Under the pieces are notes generated by a model, which was not told the DNA's origin, did no database searches, and was given only the letters and a program-made list of their open reading frames with translations. Positions 49,423-59,083 of a stretch of 64,000 nucleotides of DNA are shown here, piece by piece; the first letter of the stretch is position 1, and the number at the start of each line of letters is the position of its first letter. The stretch is taken from contig CALJJQ010000066.1 in assembly GCA_937973965.1 (NCBI GenBank), positions 62,001 through 126,000 of the forward strand. The letters are read 5' to 3'. Source of the stretch: an uncultured Calothrix sp. (lineage in GTDB: Bacteria; Cyanobacteriota; Cyanobacteriia; Cyanobacteriales; Nostocaceae). The position numbers and the translations under genes were made by a program.

Positions 49423-51468
49423 ATGCAAGGAAAGGGAATTCAACCAGAGGAAGCTATTTATAGTGGTGCAGCCCATACTGCTAGTGATGTCCCGGAGTTT
49501 GGTGTTGGTAATAATACGGTTTGGGATATTCCAGATTTGAGTCAAACTACGTGGATGTACGGATTAATTTCCTCTAGCTTTGCGGCTATTGAATACCAGT
49601 TCGCCCATCCACCGGGTACGGTAGCAATGGCAGAAGCAAGTTGGAAAAAGAATTTAAAAGCATCTAATCTCAAGCCTTTTAGTTTGGGTGAACAAAAGAA
49701 AACTCAAAAGCCTAAAAATCACAACCATACACCCCTAAAACCTGTCACCGCAAACATTCTCACATCCTTCCTCACCCGTCCCCCGGAACAAGTCGCAGCA
49801 GATACCGAACAATTACTACAATGGTGTGCCGATATTGTCGGATTAGCGCGTAAAAATGGTTACTTAGCCAGTACCGCCGATTCGATTGCGATTTACCAAA
49901 CATCCCTCCTACTTGCAGGGATGCGTAACCGTTTACATCCTACTCCCTACGACTTTCAGGATGCAGCAATTACCTGCTTAGAAAAAGACCGTACTCCGAA
50001 AAAACGCGATATTTTCCAGCTTTGTCAAATTTTACTCGGTGGCGATCGCATTGGTCTGGTGGGTTATGCATCTCTCCCCTCTCTAGCGCAAAATGTGTAT
50101 TGTCGGCTTGCACCTTTGAATGTGAATTTGCAAGGGCAGACCAATCAACGTGCTTTAATGGATTTTAAACGGGAACCCCAATTATTGCCCTGTTCCGAGG
50201 TGTTATGGCGACTGTATTATTTATTAGGTTCCCATATTGTGCAACCGATTATGGGGGAACGTCGTCTTGGATTTAAACCGATTCAGGAATCCTGGGAAAT
50301 TCGCATCGGTAAATACCAGCGTCAATTAATCATGTTGGGTTATGAAGGTGTCACCCTGGAACAGGTAATAGAACAACGCCTACAAAAAACTGCCTTCGAT
50401 TCCCAAGGGACAGCAAAAGCCGCCTTACAAACAGCAGAAGATAGTATTTTATACTTGCACAGTCCCCGTCTCACCAGTAAATTAGGGGAACATGCCATAT
50501 CCCTATTAGTGCGGGAAACCGGAGCTAAAGATGCACCAGAGATATTTACCATCATCCGACGCTTAGTCCATTATTACCGCACCACCCCCACAGGATTACC
50601 GACCTGGATTGAAAACTTTGTCACCATCGGTTATCGTCACTACACTACTCTCCTACCCAAAGCCTTCGGTGACAGGGGAACAAAACCGGAGCAAATAGCC
50701 GGGATGCTCCATTTTATCTTTACTCTAGAAAGTTTAGCATTATCCCTGGGATGCGATCGCACTCAATTATTAATAAGTGTTAAACAAGCAGCAAGTGAAC
50801 AACCAGACCCAGCCAAACTAGGTTTAATCTGGACAACGGAATGGTTATTAGGATTGCGAACAATTCCCCAAATGCGGGAATTTTTCCACCATGTTTTCAG
50901 CAATGAAATGTTAATCCGCACCCTTCCCGATTATCTGAACGGTTTTCTCCTTTCCCTGGGTTTTGCACCCCGAATCAACCGTTTTGTAGTCGAGTTACTT
51001 GCTCAATTATTCGCTTCCGTCCCCGACCAAACTCTGTTACCGTGGTTACCCAATTTAATTTTACGCTTGCGTCCCCATCGGGAAATCCTGCAAAACCTGA
51101 TTAAAGAAGCAGCAAATACCTATCCCCAGCAATTACAAGGATTTGCTAATTGGGTTCCGGTATGGGAAAAAGAGAACATTCCAGAAGTTAAAACAGCAAC
51201 CCAAACTCCATCCCAAACATTATTAACAAGCTTTACAGAAGTAGAGATAAATGCACGGCAATTAATATTTAAGTATGAAGGAACAAATGCGATCGCGCAA
51301 CTATTAAACATAGAAAATATTCAATGGCAAGAATTTGAAATTAACTCAAAAGAAGAAAATAAACACTCCCAGAATAGCTTCATCACTGAAACAGAAGTGC
51401 AAATTCAAAACCTCTTAAAATCTCATCCAGCCACAATGGAATCATTCTCTCCACAAGACCATTTGTAA
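49423..51468 (+). CDS. DUF5682-like protein, probably lacking the N-terminal part
   Basis: 681-aa ORF; patterns like GDRIGLVGYASLPSLAQNVYCRL, ILYLHSPRLTSKLGE, LPDYLNGFLLSLGF resemble the C-terminal part of DUF5682 proteins; in-frame TAA directly before the ATG. Confidence 0.5.
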   Translation: MQGKGIQPEEAIYSGAAHTASDVPEFGVGNNTVWDIPDLSQTTWMYGLISSSFAAIEYQFAHPPGTVAMAEASWKKNLKASNLKPFSLGEQKKTQKPKNHNHTPLKPVTANILTSFLTRPPEQVAADTEQLLQWCADIVGLARKNGYLASTADSIAIYQTSLLLAGMRNRLHPTPYDFQDAAITCLEKDRTPKKRDIFQLCQILLGGDRIGLVGYASLPSLAQNVYCRLAPLNVNLQGQTNQRALMDFKREPQLLPCSEVLWRLYYLLGSHIVQPIMGERRLGFKPIQESWEIRIGKYQRQLIMLGYEGVTLEQVIEQRLQKTAFDSQGTAKAALQTAEDSILYLHSPRLTSKLGEHAISLLVRETGAKDAPEIFTIIRRLVHYYRTTPTGLPTWIENFVTIGYRHYTTLLPKAFGDRGTKPEQIAGMLHFIFTLESLALSLGCDRTQLLISVKQAASEQPDPAKLGLIWTTEWLLGLRTIPQMREFFHHVFSNEMLIRTLPDYLNGFLLSLGFAPRINRFVVELLAQLFASVPDQTLLPWLPNLILRLRPHREILQNLIKEAANTYPQQLQGFANWVPVWEKENIPEVKTATQTPSQTLLTSFTEVEINARQLIFKYEGTNAIAQLLNIENIQWQEFEINSKEENKHSQNSFITETEVQIQNLLKSHPATMESFSPQDHL

Positions 51469-51592
51469 GTAGTAGTGCAAAATTAATTTGACATTCCGAA
51501 ACGCTGAAATCCCTGGGATTACTACTCTTTGAGAAGGCTTCACCAACGTTCCAACTCCTGGGGACAGTATATATTAATTTTGCATAAGCACT
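51468..51592. mobile_element. MITE-like element family D (~125 bp) at a stop codon
   Basis: TIRs AGTAGTAGTGCAAAATTAAT / ATTAATTTTGCATAAGCACT (12-bp perfect core); flanking TA at 51466-51467 and 51593-51594. Confidence 0.7.
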
Positions 51593-51917
51593 TATCCAGT
51601 AAGAGGGATTCAAAAAATGTTGAAACCCTCAAGAGGTCAACAGTTAACTCTTTTTTATTGTGTGAAGTTCAGTTTAGTTAAAATTTGGGAAAAATGGGCT
51701 AAGAGAAAAATTAGAAGATAGAATGTTTTTCTCAACTAGGAGAAGGAACCGAAATTTCCATCCAAATTCCCACTCAAATTAGAAATTAACCTTGTTAACT
51801 TTTTTGAGTTTGAGCAAATAGCTTCCCATTAAGATTCAAGCTTTTCCGTATAGTATTAAACACAAGTCAAGCATAGATGTACAGCTTGAGCTTTCGCACT
51901 CTACACCTAAATACCTC

Positions 51918-53210
51918 CTACTTCCGACCCCCAGTCAACACTTCCACAACATCAGTATACTGGTTAAACTCAGCTAACATTAAAGCCGTATATCCACCTT
52001 GATTACGTAGATCCATATCGGCTCCAGCATCTAATAAAATTTGCGCCAATGGTGCATTACCGTGGGAAGCAGACCACATGAGAGCAGTTGCACCAACCTG
52101 GTCTTGGAAATTGACGTTAGCGCCGGATGCTGCTAAATATTTAGCAATGGTAGTATGGTTTTGTTCCGCAGCCAGTAGCAATAAACTCTTACCCTGGGAG
52201 TTGCAAAAATTTGGGTCAGCGTGATAATCCAATAATAGCTCGACTATTTCCTCATGCTGTTGGCAAACTGCCAAACTTAATGCCGTCTCCCCCAAATTAC
52301 TCGCATTGACATCTGCATTTCTTTTGAGTAAAGCTTCCACAATTTGTTTCTGACCTTGCAAAGTTGCTAGGAGTAAGGGGGTATCACCCAACTTATTACG
52401 TAGATTCACATTGGCATCGCGATTGAGCAACACCGTCACAAAATCTAAATGTCCTTCCACAGTAGCAATATGTAGTGCCGTATCCCCATCCAGATTTTGG
52501 GCATTGACATCTGCCCCATAATTTAATAGGAGAGCTGCGATCGCACTATGTCCTAAAGCCGCAGCAGCCATCAGTGCAGTTTCTTGACTCAAATTGTGTT
52601 GATTCACATTTGCTCCACCATTGAGCAATAATTGAACCATTTCCCCATCCCCTGCATCCACAGCCATCATCAAAGGGGTTTCCCCTGTTGCATCAGTGGT
52701 ATTGACATCCGCACCTGCACCAACTAATAATTCAACAATCGAACGATGACCACCGGCGATCGCTAATCTTAAACTGGTATCGCGATCGCGATCGCAAATA
52801 TTCACATCCGCTTCAGCTTGCAGCAATACCTCCACAATTCCCCGATTCCCTTTCTGGGATGCCACCATTAAAGCTGTACTCCCATCCTCATTAGTAGCAT
52901 TCACATCAGCGTGGTTTTGAATTAATAACTTAACCACATCCAGTTTTTGCGCAGCCGCAGCCACCATAAGGGGTGTGATACCATATTGCTGACGACGGAA
53001 ATTCACATTCGCACCCGCAGCAATCAAAGTACGCACAATTTCCGTATACCCATAATTAGCAGCATACATCAATCCTGTTGTCCCATTCTGTTGTGCCCCA
53101 TCCGGTGCTGCACCAACAGCCAATAGCGCCTTCACCTTCCCCAAGTTACCACTTTGTGCCGCTAACAGCAGCAACTCATCAGTCGTATTACCAGTCATTC
53201 CCATACACAA
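51918..53210 (-). CDS. Ankyrin-repeat protein
   Basis: About 12 consecutive ankyrin repeats (NGTTGLMYAANYGYTEIVRTLIAAGANVNF...). Confidence 0.95.
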   Translation of the reverse strand: MCMGMTGNTTDELLLLAAQSGNLGKVKALLAVGAAPDGAQQNGTTGLMYAANYGYTEIVRTLIAAGANVNFRRQQYGITPLMVAAAAQKLDVVKLLIQNHADVNATNEDGSTALMVASQKGNRGIVEVLLQAEADVNICDRDRDTSLRLAIAGGHRSIVELLVGAGADVNTTDATGETPLMMAVDAGDGEMVQLLLNGGANVNQHNLSQETALMAAAALGHSAIAALLLNYGADVNAQNLDGDTALHIATVEGHLDFVTVLLNRDANVNLRNKLGDTPLLLATLQGQKQIVEALLKRNADVNASNLGETALSLAVCQQHEEIVELLLDYHADPNFCNSQGKSLLLLAAEQNHTTIAKYLAASGANVNFQDQVGATALMWSASHGNAPLAQILLDAGADMDLRNQGGYTALMLAEFNQYTDVVEVLTGGRK

Positions 53211-53346
53211 TCACCCATCATCAATAAGCGTAAAGGTAAAGTTCACTATAGGGAAGGGGTCAGCCGACAGAAATGTGGAAAAAAGCGTTGCTGAATTTGT
53301 GTATGAATTATAGTTATTTATTTGTATTAAAACCAAAATTATAGTA

Positions 53347-53369
53347 GAGACGTAGCAATGCTACGTCTC
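53347..53369. repeat. GAGACGTAGC hairpin
   Basis: GAGACGTAGCaatGCTACGTCTC; related structure at 55256-55284. Confidence 0.55.
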
Positions 53370-53717
53370 AAATAGTTTTCCCGCCAACCCTATTTTATTG
53401 TGACAGTAAAATCGTAATCAATGAAACGATTACATATACACACGTATACATACGTTGAACTTCAAACTACACGCGATATAGCTCCAGTACCCTTGTTTAC
53501 TTTTAACGCTAAGATACTACTTTTAGGTTAATACTGAGTATTTTATGTCCATCAATTTTTTTTGATGCAAGATGTGATTTTCCCGACCTTGTTTGGTCAG
53601 GGTTGGGAATTTAGGATATAATTAGGAGCAGTCCTCTCCCTGAAAATGTAGAGTTAATGGGAAAATCAAAATAAAATAAACCTTGTTGCGCGGACGAACT
53701 ACCTGTAGAACACAATT

Positions 53718-55190
53718 ATGTTTGATGCATTAGCTGACCGTTTAGAATCTGCCTGGAAAAAACTGCGGGGACAGGATAAAATCTCCCAATCAAATATTCA
53801 AGATGCCCTGCGAGAAGTGCGCCGTGCCTTGCTAGAAGCAGATGTAAACCTTCAGGTAGTTAAGGATTTTATTACCGAAGTTGAAACCAAGGCAATGGGG
53901 GCTGAGGTAATTAGTGGTGTTCGCCCCGCCCAACAGTTTATTAAAATAGTTCATGATGAACTTGTCAAAGTTATGGGGGAAGAAAATGTTCCCCTCGCTC
54001 ACTCCGCAACTGCACCCACAGTCGTCCTGATGGCGGGATTGCAAGGTACAGGTAAAACCACCGCCACTGCAAAATTGGCTCTACATCTGCGCAAACTGGA
54101 ACGTTCCTGTATGATGGTTGCTACTGACGTGTATCGTCCTGCTGCCATCGACCAGTTAATTACCCTCGGTAAACAAATTGACGTACCCGTATTTGAGTTA
54201 GGTAGTGATGCTAACCCAGTGGAAATCGCCCGTCAAGGGGTAGAACGGGCTAGGACGGAAGGAATAGATACGGTTATTATTGATACCGCCGGACGCTTGC
54301 AAATCGATGACAGCATGATGGCGGAATTGGCTCGTATCAAGGAAACCGTGCAACCCGATGAAACCCTGCTGGTCGTCGATGCCATGACCGGTCAAGAAGC
54401 AGCCAATTTAACCCGCACTTTCCACGAACAAATTGGGATTACCGGAGCAATCCTGACGAAAATGGACGGTGATAGCCGAGGTGGTGCAGCCTTGTCTGTA
54501 CGGCGAATTTCCGGACAACCAATCAAGTTTATCGGGGTAGGGGAAAAAGTTGAAGCACTGCAACCATTCTACCCAGAACGGATGGCTTCGCGGATTTTGG
54601 GGATGGGTGATGTACTCACCCTAGTAGAAAAAGCCCAGGAAGAGATCGATTTGGCAGACGCGGAAAAAATGCAGGAAAAAATCCTGTCTGCCAAGTTTGA
54701 TTTTACCGACTTCCTCAAACAGTTACGCCTACTAAAAAATATGGGTTCCCTGGGTGGGATTATGAAACTCATCCCTGGAATGGGTAAACTTTCTGACGAC
54801 CAACTGCGTCAGGGGGAAACCCAACTCAAACGCTGCGAAGCCATGATTAATTCCATGACCCCCCAGGAACGACGGGACCCCGATTTACTTGCAAGTTCCC
54901 CCAGTCGTCGTCGTCGTGTCGCTAAAGGTTCAGGTTACAAAGAACCCGATGTGAGTAAACTAGTGAGCGACTTTCAACGAATGCGTAGCTTAATGCAACA
55001 AATGGGACAAGGGAACTTTCCGGGTATGCCGGGAGGTGGAGGAATGTTCGGTGGTGGTGGGGGAATGTTTGGTGGTGGAAACCGTCAGACATCTCCGGGT
55101 TGGCGAGGATATCCTGGAGGTGGGAATCCCGGTGGCAAAAAATCCAAACCGAAAAAAGATAAGAAGAAAAAGGGTTTTGGTCAACTTTAA
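53718..55190 (+). CDS. ffh: Signal recognition particle protein Ffh (SRP54)
   Basis: MFDALADRLESAWKKLRGQ..., GLQGTGKTTATAKLA, M-domain IPGMGKLSDDQL, Gly/Met-rich tail. Confidence 0.98.
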   Translation: MFDALADRLESAWKKLRGQDKISQSNIQDALREVRRALLEADVNLQVVKDFITEVETKAMGAEVISGVRPAQQFIKIVHDELVKVMGEENVPLAHSATAPTVVLMAGLQGTGKTTATAKLALHLRKLERSCMMVATDVYRPAAIDQLITLGKQIDVPVFELGSDANPVEIARQGVERARTEGIDTVIIDTAGRLQIDDSMMAELARIKETVQPDETLLVVDAMTGQEAANLTRTFHEQIGITGAILTKMDGDSRGGAALSVRRISGQPIKFIGVGEKVEALQPFYPERMASRILGMGDVLTLVEKAQEEIDLADAEKMQEKILSAKFDFTDFLKQLRLLKNMGSLGGIMKLIPGMGKLSDDQLRQGETQLKRCEAMINSMTPQERRDPDLLASSPSRRRRVAKGSGYKEPDVSKLVSDFQRMRSLMQQMGQGNFPGMPGGGGMFGGGGGMFGGGNRQTSPGWRGYPGGGNPGGKKSKPKKDKKKKGFGQL

Positions 55191-55329
55191 TTCTTGCATC
55201 CCAGGATGAAAATGGTGCTTCGATTACGTGGCAGAATCGGGGTGTAATTTATGACGTAGAGACATAGTATTGCTACGTCTCTACATGATTGTTGGTAAGA
55301 TGGGGGTGGCTGAATTTAGGAGGTGGAAT

Positions 55330-55574
55330 ATGACCATCGTTAACAAGCCTGATATTTTCATTCCCTATTTAGAAAGCGGCGATCGCTTAACTCGATTTGA
55401 GTTTGAACGTCGCTACATGGCTATGCCTAACTTGAAAAAGGCTGAATTAATTGATTGAAGGAGTTGTTTACGTGGCTTCACCCCGAAGATATCGTCAACA
55501 CGGAAAACCCCATAGTCGGATATTGGTTGGTTGGCGGTTTACGAGGCGGCAACACCGGGTTAGGAGTTAGACTA
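55330..55574 (+). pseudogene. Uma2-family (DUF820) endonuclease-fold protein remnant
   Basis: MTIVNKPDIFIPYLESGDRLTRFEFERRYMAMPNLKKAELI then, one frame over, EGVVYVASPRRYRQHGKPHSRILVGW; frame broken at tandem ATTGATTG (55450-55457), further shifts downstream. Confidence 0.75.
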
Positions 55575-55715
55575 TTTTTCAGCAACACCCAATTATTGTA
55601 ACTTTACACAGTCAATAAGTGAGCTTTTTGTTTACATGGTTAATGTTTGAAGGTCAACTATCAACTTTCAACAAACCAAAAGGTATATCAGCGTGCCTGT
55701 TAAGATACTAATACA

Positions 55716-56837
55716 CTACATAGGTGTATTGGGACGTAATAACCACACGGTTTCAACACCCAAAAATACATCTGCACCTTCATGACGCACTAATGCAGGG
55801 TGGGAACTCGCTTGAGCGAAGGAAACAGTTCCATCGGTAGCAAATTCATTAGAGACGCAAACACGGGTGTGTCCACCATTAATCACCGTATCACCGGGAT
55901 AGCCAACCATGACAAATTCCCCTGGTTTCACCTGCGCTAGTAACTGACGGATTCGTTGTAATTGTTGGTCTTGGTTAGGAATGGATGTGACTTTGACTTC
56001 ATCAACCAGTTTAAAACGGACGGGATTACCATGACTTGCTGCATAGCGATCGCTCCATTTGTACCATTGATTAGCATTGGCATATTCACCTCTATTACTA
56101 TTATTGTTCCGATAGTAAGGAGGTTCAAACCCACCTTTACGTAAAACATTACCACCAAATAAATTACATTTAAACACATTACGCAACACACCGATGGGTA
56201 CACCGACAGGTGCGTTATGTCTAGGGTCAAGATTTACCCAAGGTTCTGAGAAATCATAATTTTTGGCCAATTCTGGTGTACACAGTTCATTCGCTGCACT
56301 CACAATATCTTGTAAAGTCGCTTGGGTAATTCCTGGTACACGGGTTCTGCGTAATTCCCGGTCTAAAGCCTGAGCAGTTTTTTGACCAACTTTACCATCA
56401 ACAACCAATCCGTTCTGACGTTGAAATTCTCTCACGGCTTTGACGGTTTCATTACCATAGTCACCGTCTGCACCAAATTCTAACAACATGTAACTCAAAT
56501 TTTTTGTCCGACTTGCTAAAGCGATTAAAGCCTTTTGTACTGCTAATACAGAAGGATGTTTCCGTCCTGCATCCGGAAGTAACACCCGTCCTGCTAATAA
56601 ATCAGCTTCACTGCTGAGATTTGCGATCGCGGTTCCGACACGGACTCGGCTACCGAGACTTTGAAGTAGTTGATTTAACCAACTACCGACACCTGCTTCT
56701 AGGGTATCAACATAGCGGGTAGCAATCATCTCTGCATCTAGACGGTTATTGCTAAGTCTTTCTAATTGAGCCATTTCCCCGCAGTTGAAGCGAGCATTTT
56801 TGACTAAAGATTGAACAGTGGTGGAAAGAACTGGCAT
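55716..56837 (-). CDS. Peptidoglycan-binding (PG_binding_1) domain protein
   Basis: LEFGADGDYGNETVKAVREFQRQNGLVVDGKVGQKTAQALD. Confidence 0.85.
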   Translation of the reverse strand: MPVLSTTVQSLVKNARFNCGEMAQLERLSNNRLDAEMIATRYVDTLEAGVGSWLNQLLQSLGSRVRVGTAIANLSSEADLLAGRVLLPDAGRKHPSVLAVQKALIALASRTKNLSYMLLEFGADGDYGNETVKAVREFQRQNGLVVDGKVGQKTAQALDRELRRTRVPGITQATLQDIVSAANELCTPELAKNYDFSEPWVNLDPRHNAPVGVPIGVLRNVFKCNLFGGNVLRKGGFEPPYYRNNNSNRGEYANANQWYKWSDRYAASHGNPVRFKLVDEVKVTSIPNQDQQLQRIRQLLAQVKPGEFVMVGYPGDTVINGGHTRVCVSNEFATDGTVSFAQASSHPALVRHEGADVFLGVETVWLLRPNTPM

Positions 56838-57158
56838 ATTACGCTCCGATTGTAAAGTGTGAAATTAAGTAATCTATGTAACTAGCTACAATCGGCTGGG
56901 GTATGATTTCGCAAAAGAGAATATAGGAATCCGGTTTGGTTTTTGAATCCATCTATTGGGGTGAGGGAGTAGGGAGTAGTGAGTAGAAATTGTACTGAGT
57001 TTTGTTCAATATTCAAATAGGAGTCCTATAGTTCTTTCGTGATGTGGAAATTTAGAGAATAGATTAAATGAACTGTGTACACCAGAACCGTAGATACGCG
57101 TAGCGCAGCTTCTCTTTGAGATGAAAGTAGTTTTTTTCCTACTCCCTATTCCCCACAA

Positions 57159-58550
57159 TTAAAAACGATAGGCTAAAAATGGGATGAGCATTTCCGCACG
57201 ACTTAAACCTCCATGTAAACCAGCATTCACATTTTTCCTATCCTCCAGGGACACAGGTGGGAACGAATGAAAACAACTCCATTCGTCGCGGGGAAATACA
57301 ATTAAATCACCAATGCGATCGCGGGAATAAGGGGGAATGTCTGCTAGTCCAAATAAACCTAGTTGACAAGCGGTGTCCGTGGAAATCACCATAAAATCAT
57401 CATCCAGGTAATTTTCAATATAGTTAATTACCTGAGCTTCGCGATGGTGTTTCACGTGTAGGTATCGAGCTTGACTGCTTCCAGTCGGAGGAACAAACAA
57501 ATGGTCGGTGATACCTGGATGGTCATTTAACCAGAGAATTTGCTCCTTGTTTGTCACCCGTTGTCCGTGGTCGGCAATTAAAATTAATACGGTATCCTCA
57601 CGACCTTGGAGTGGTTGCAAAATTTCCCGTTCCAAAGCAAAATCAATCCCAATGATTTCGGCTCGGTAGTGAGGACTTAAGGGAGCGTGTCGATGGGCAC
57701 TAGCATCAACATTAGGTACGTACATATAGGTAAAACTTTTCGGACCAACCTGGGTAGAAATGCGTTCAGCCGAAGGCTTTACGCCAAGCGTATCCCGTAG
57801 TTGGACAAACCCCTGTTGTGGTGTCAAGTAACCATGAAAACCATCTTTCCCTGCTTTACTACCAACACTGGTATAACGGCTAATACTAGATTGCTTGAAG
57901 GCATGGTAATTCACAATTTCCGTATTTACCCCTGTCTGTTCTAAACGCAGATAAATATTTGGCACAGGGACAAATGTATCGGGGTTGAGTTGGGTATCTA
58001 ACAAAGGTGCATTAGTCGGTGATATTTTTGGTCGCCAAGCAATAAAATCCACAATGCTACCTAGTTCCCGGAGATACATGCTAGTAGCTAAAATTCCATG
58101 TTGAGCCGGACTCGTAGCTGTTGCCGCCGAAGTCAGAGCCACCGTAGTTGTACTGGGAAATACGGAAGTAATAGGCATAAAAAATGCCTGGGGACTAGAG
58201 CAGGCTTGAGCAAGATTAGGTGTATCCCCATTTGCGATTAAATCCTGGAGCTGGTCGTACCCCAAACCATCCAAAATCAGAAAAATCACATGATTAATTG
58301 CTCCAGCATTTAACCACTGTTCCCAAGCCTTAGTCACCAACTCATCACCCAGTAGTTGTGGTTGAAGGGGAGGTAAGGTGGTAGCAGCAAACCCATCTTT
58401 ATCAGCCCCTAGCCATTGTAAAATCAAAGCCGGAACATTTGCCAAACCCAATCCATCGTAACTCGGACGGATGCGTGTTCGTTTAAAACCTTGAGTCCAT
58501 TGCTGTCTTGCGATTAAACTGGCTTCAGCACGGGAAAGTATACCAGGCAT
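57159..58550 (-). CDS. Alkaline phosphatase / nucleotide pyrophosphatase superfamily (type I phosphodiesterase)
   Basis: HVIFLILDGLGYDQL, ITSVFPSTTTVALTSAATATSPAQHGILA, LILIADHGQRV metal/nucleophile motifs. Confidence 0.9.
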   Translation of the reverse strand: MPGILSRAEASLIARQQWTQGFKRTRIRPSYDGLGLANVPALILQWLGADKDGFAATTLPPLQPQLLGDELVTKAWEQWLNAGAINHVIFLILDGLGYDQLQDLIANGDTPNLAQACSSPQAFFMPITSVFPSTTTVALTSAATATSPAQHGILATSMYLRELGSIVDFIAWRPKISPTNAPLLDTQLNPDTFVPVPNIYLRLEQTGVNTEIVNYHAFKQSSISRYTSVGSKAGKDGFHGYLTPQQGFVQLRDTLGVKPSAERISTQVGPKSFTYMYVPNVDASAHRHAPLSPHYRAEIIGIDFALEREILQPLQGREDTVLILIADHGQRVTNKEQILWLNDHPGITDHLFVPPTGSSQARYLHVKHHREAQVINYIENYLDDDFMVISTDTACQLGLFGLADIPPYSRDRIGDLIVFPRDEWSCFHSFPPVSLEDRKNVNAGLHGGLSRAEMLIPFLAYRF

Positions 58551-58636
58551 ATTTTTGTTATTAACCCAATATCCCTATTCTAGAATATTGCCACAAGTTT
58601 CTTTCCTCAACTCCCAACCCCAAAAAATACCTAGTC

Positions 58637-58942
58637 TCAAATAGTCATCGAGGATTCCCCATCGAATTCAAGTTGATTTAACAGACTTTTCAAATCTTCC
58701 ACCAATAATTCATCTGCATACAAGGAGAAATTACTGACTTGATTTTGATGATATTTTCGAGTTGACTGACTGCTTTGATCAATTTCATCAACATCAAATA
58801 ATGATAGTTGTGCTAATTTTGTTCTACACTCCTGCTTACTAGTTTTATTTGTATTCACGAAATCACCCATTGGCTGACAACCATCAGAGAAACGTCTTAA
58901 AGTTGTGGCGATCGCTTCCAAGCTATTATCAATTAATTCCAA
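58637..58942 (-). CDS. Hypothetical protein (possibly 3' part of a frameshifted gene)
   Basis: 101-aa ORF with TTG start; upstream in-phase fragments at 58976-59071 (MPSQIKSFADYQQDAHNWITLVSGEYYPDIA*). Confidence 0.4.
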   Translation of the reverse strand: MELIDNSLEAIATTLRRFSDGCQPMGDFVNTNKTSKQECRTKLAQLSLFDVDEIDQSSQSTRKYHQNQVSNFSLYADELLVEDLKSLLNQLEFDGESSMTI

Positions 58943-59083
58943 TCCATTTACGTTTTAATTCGGAAGCTTTTAATATTAAGCAATATCTGGATAATATTCC
59001 CCACTAACTAATGTTATCCAATTATGTGCATCTTGCTGATAATCTGCAAAGGATTTAATTTGACTGGGCATGAATAAATATAA

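Noticed and set aside
49196-49540. 114-aa ORF overlapping the DUF5682-like start
   Set aside because: C-terminal half is an out-of-frame translation of the larger ORF; not supported as an independent gene.
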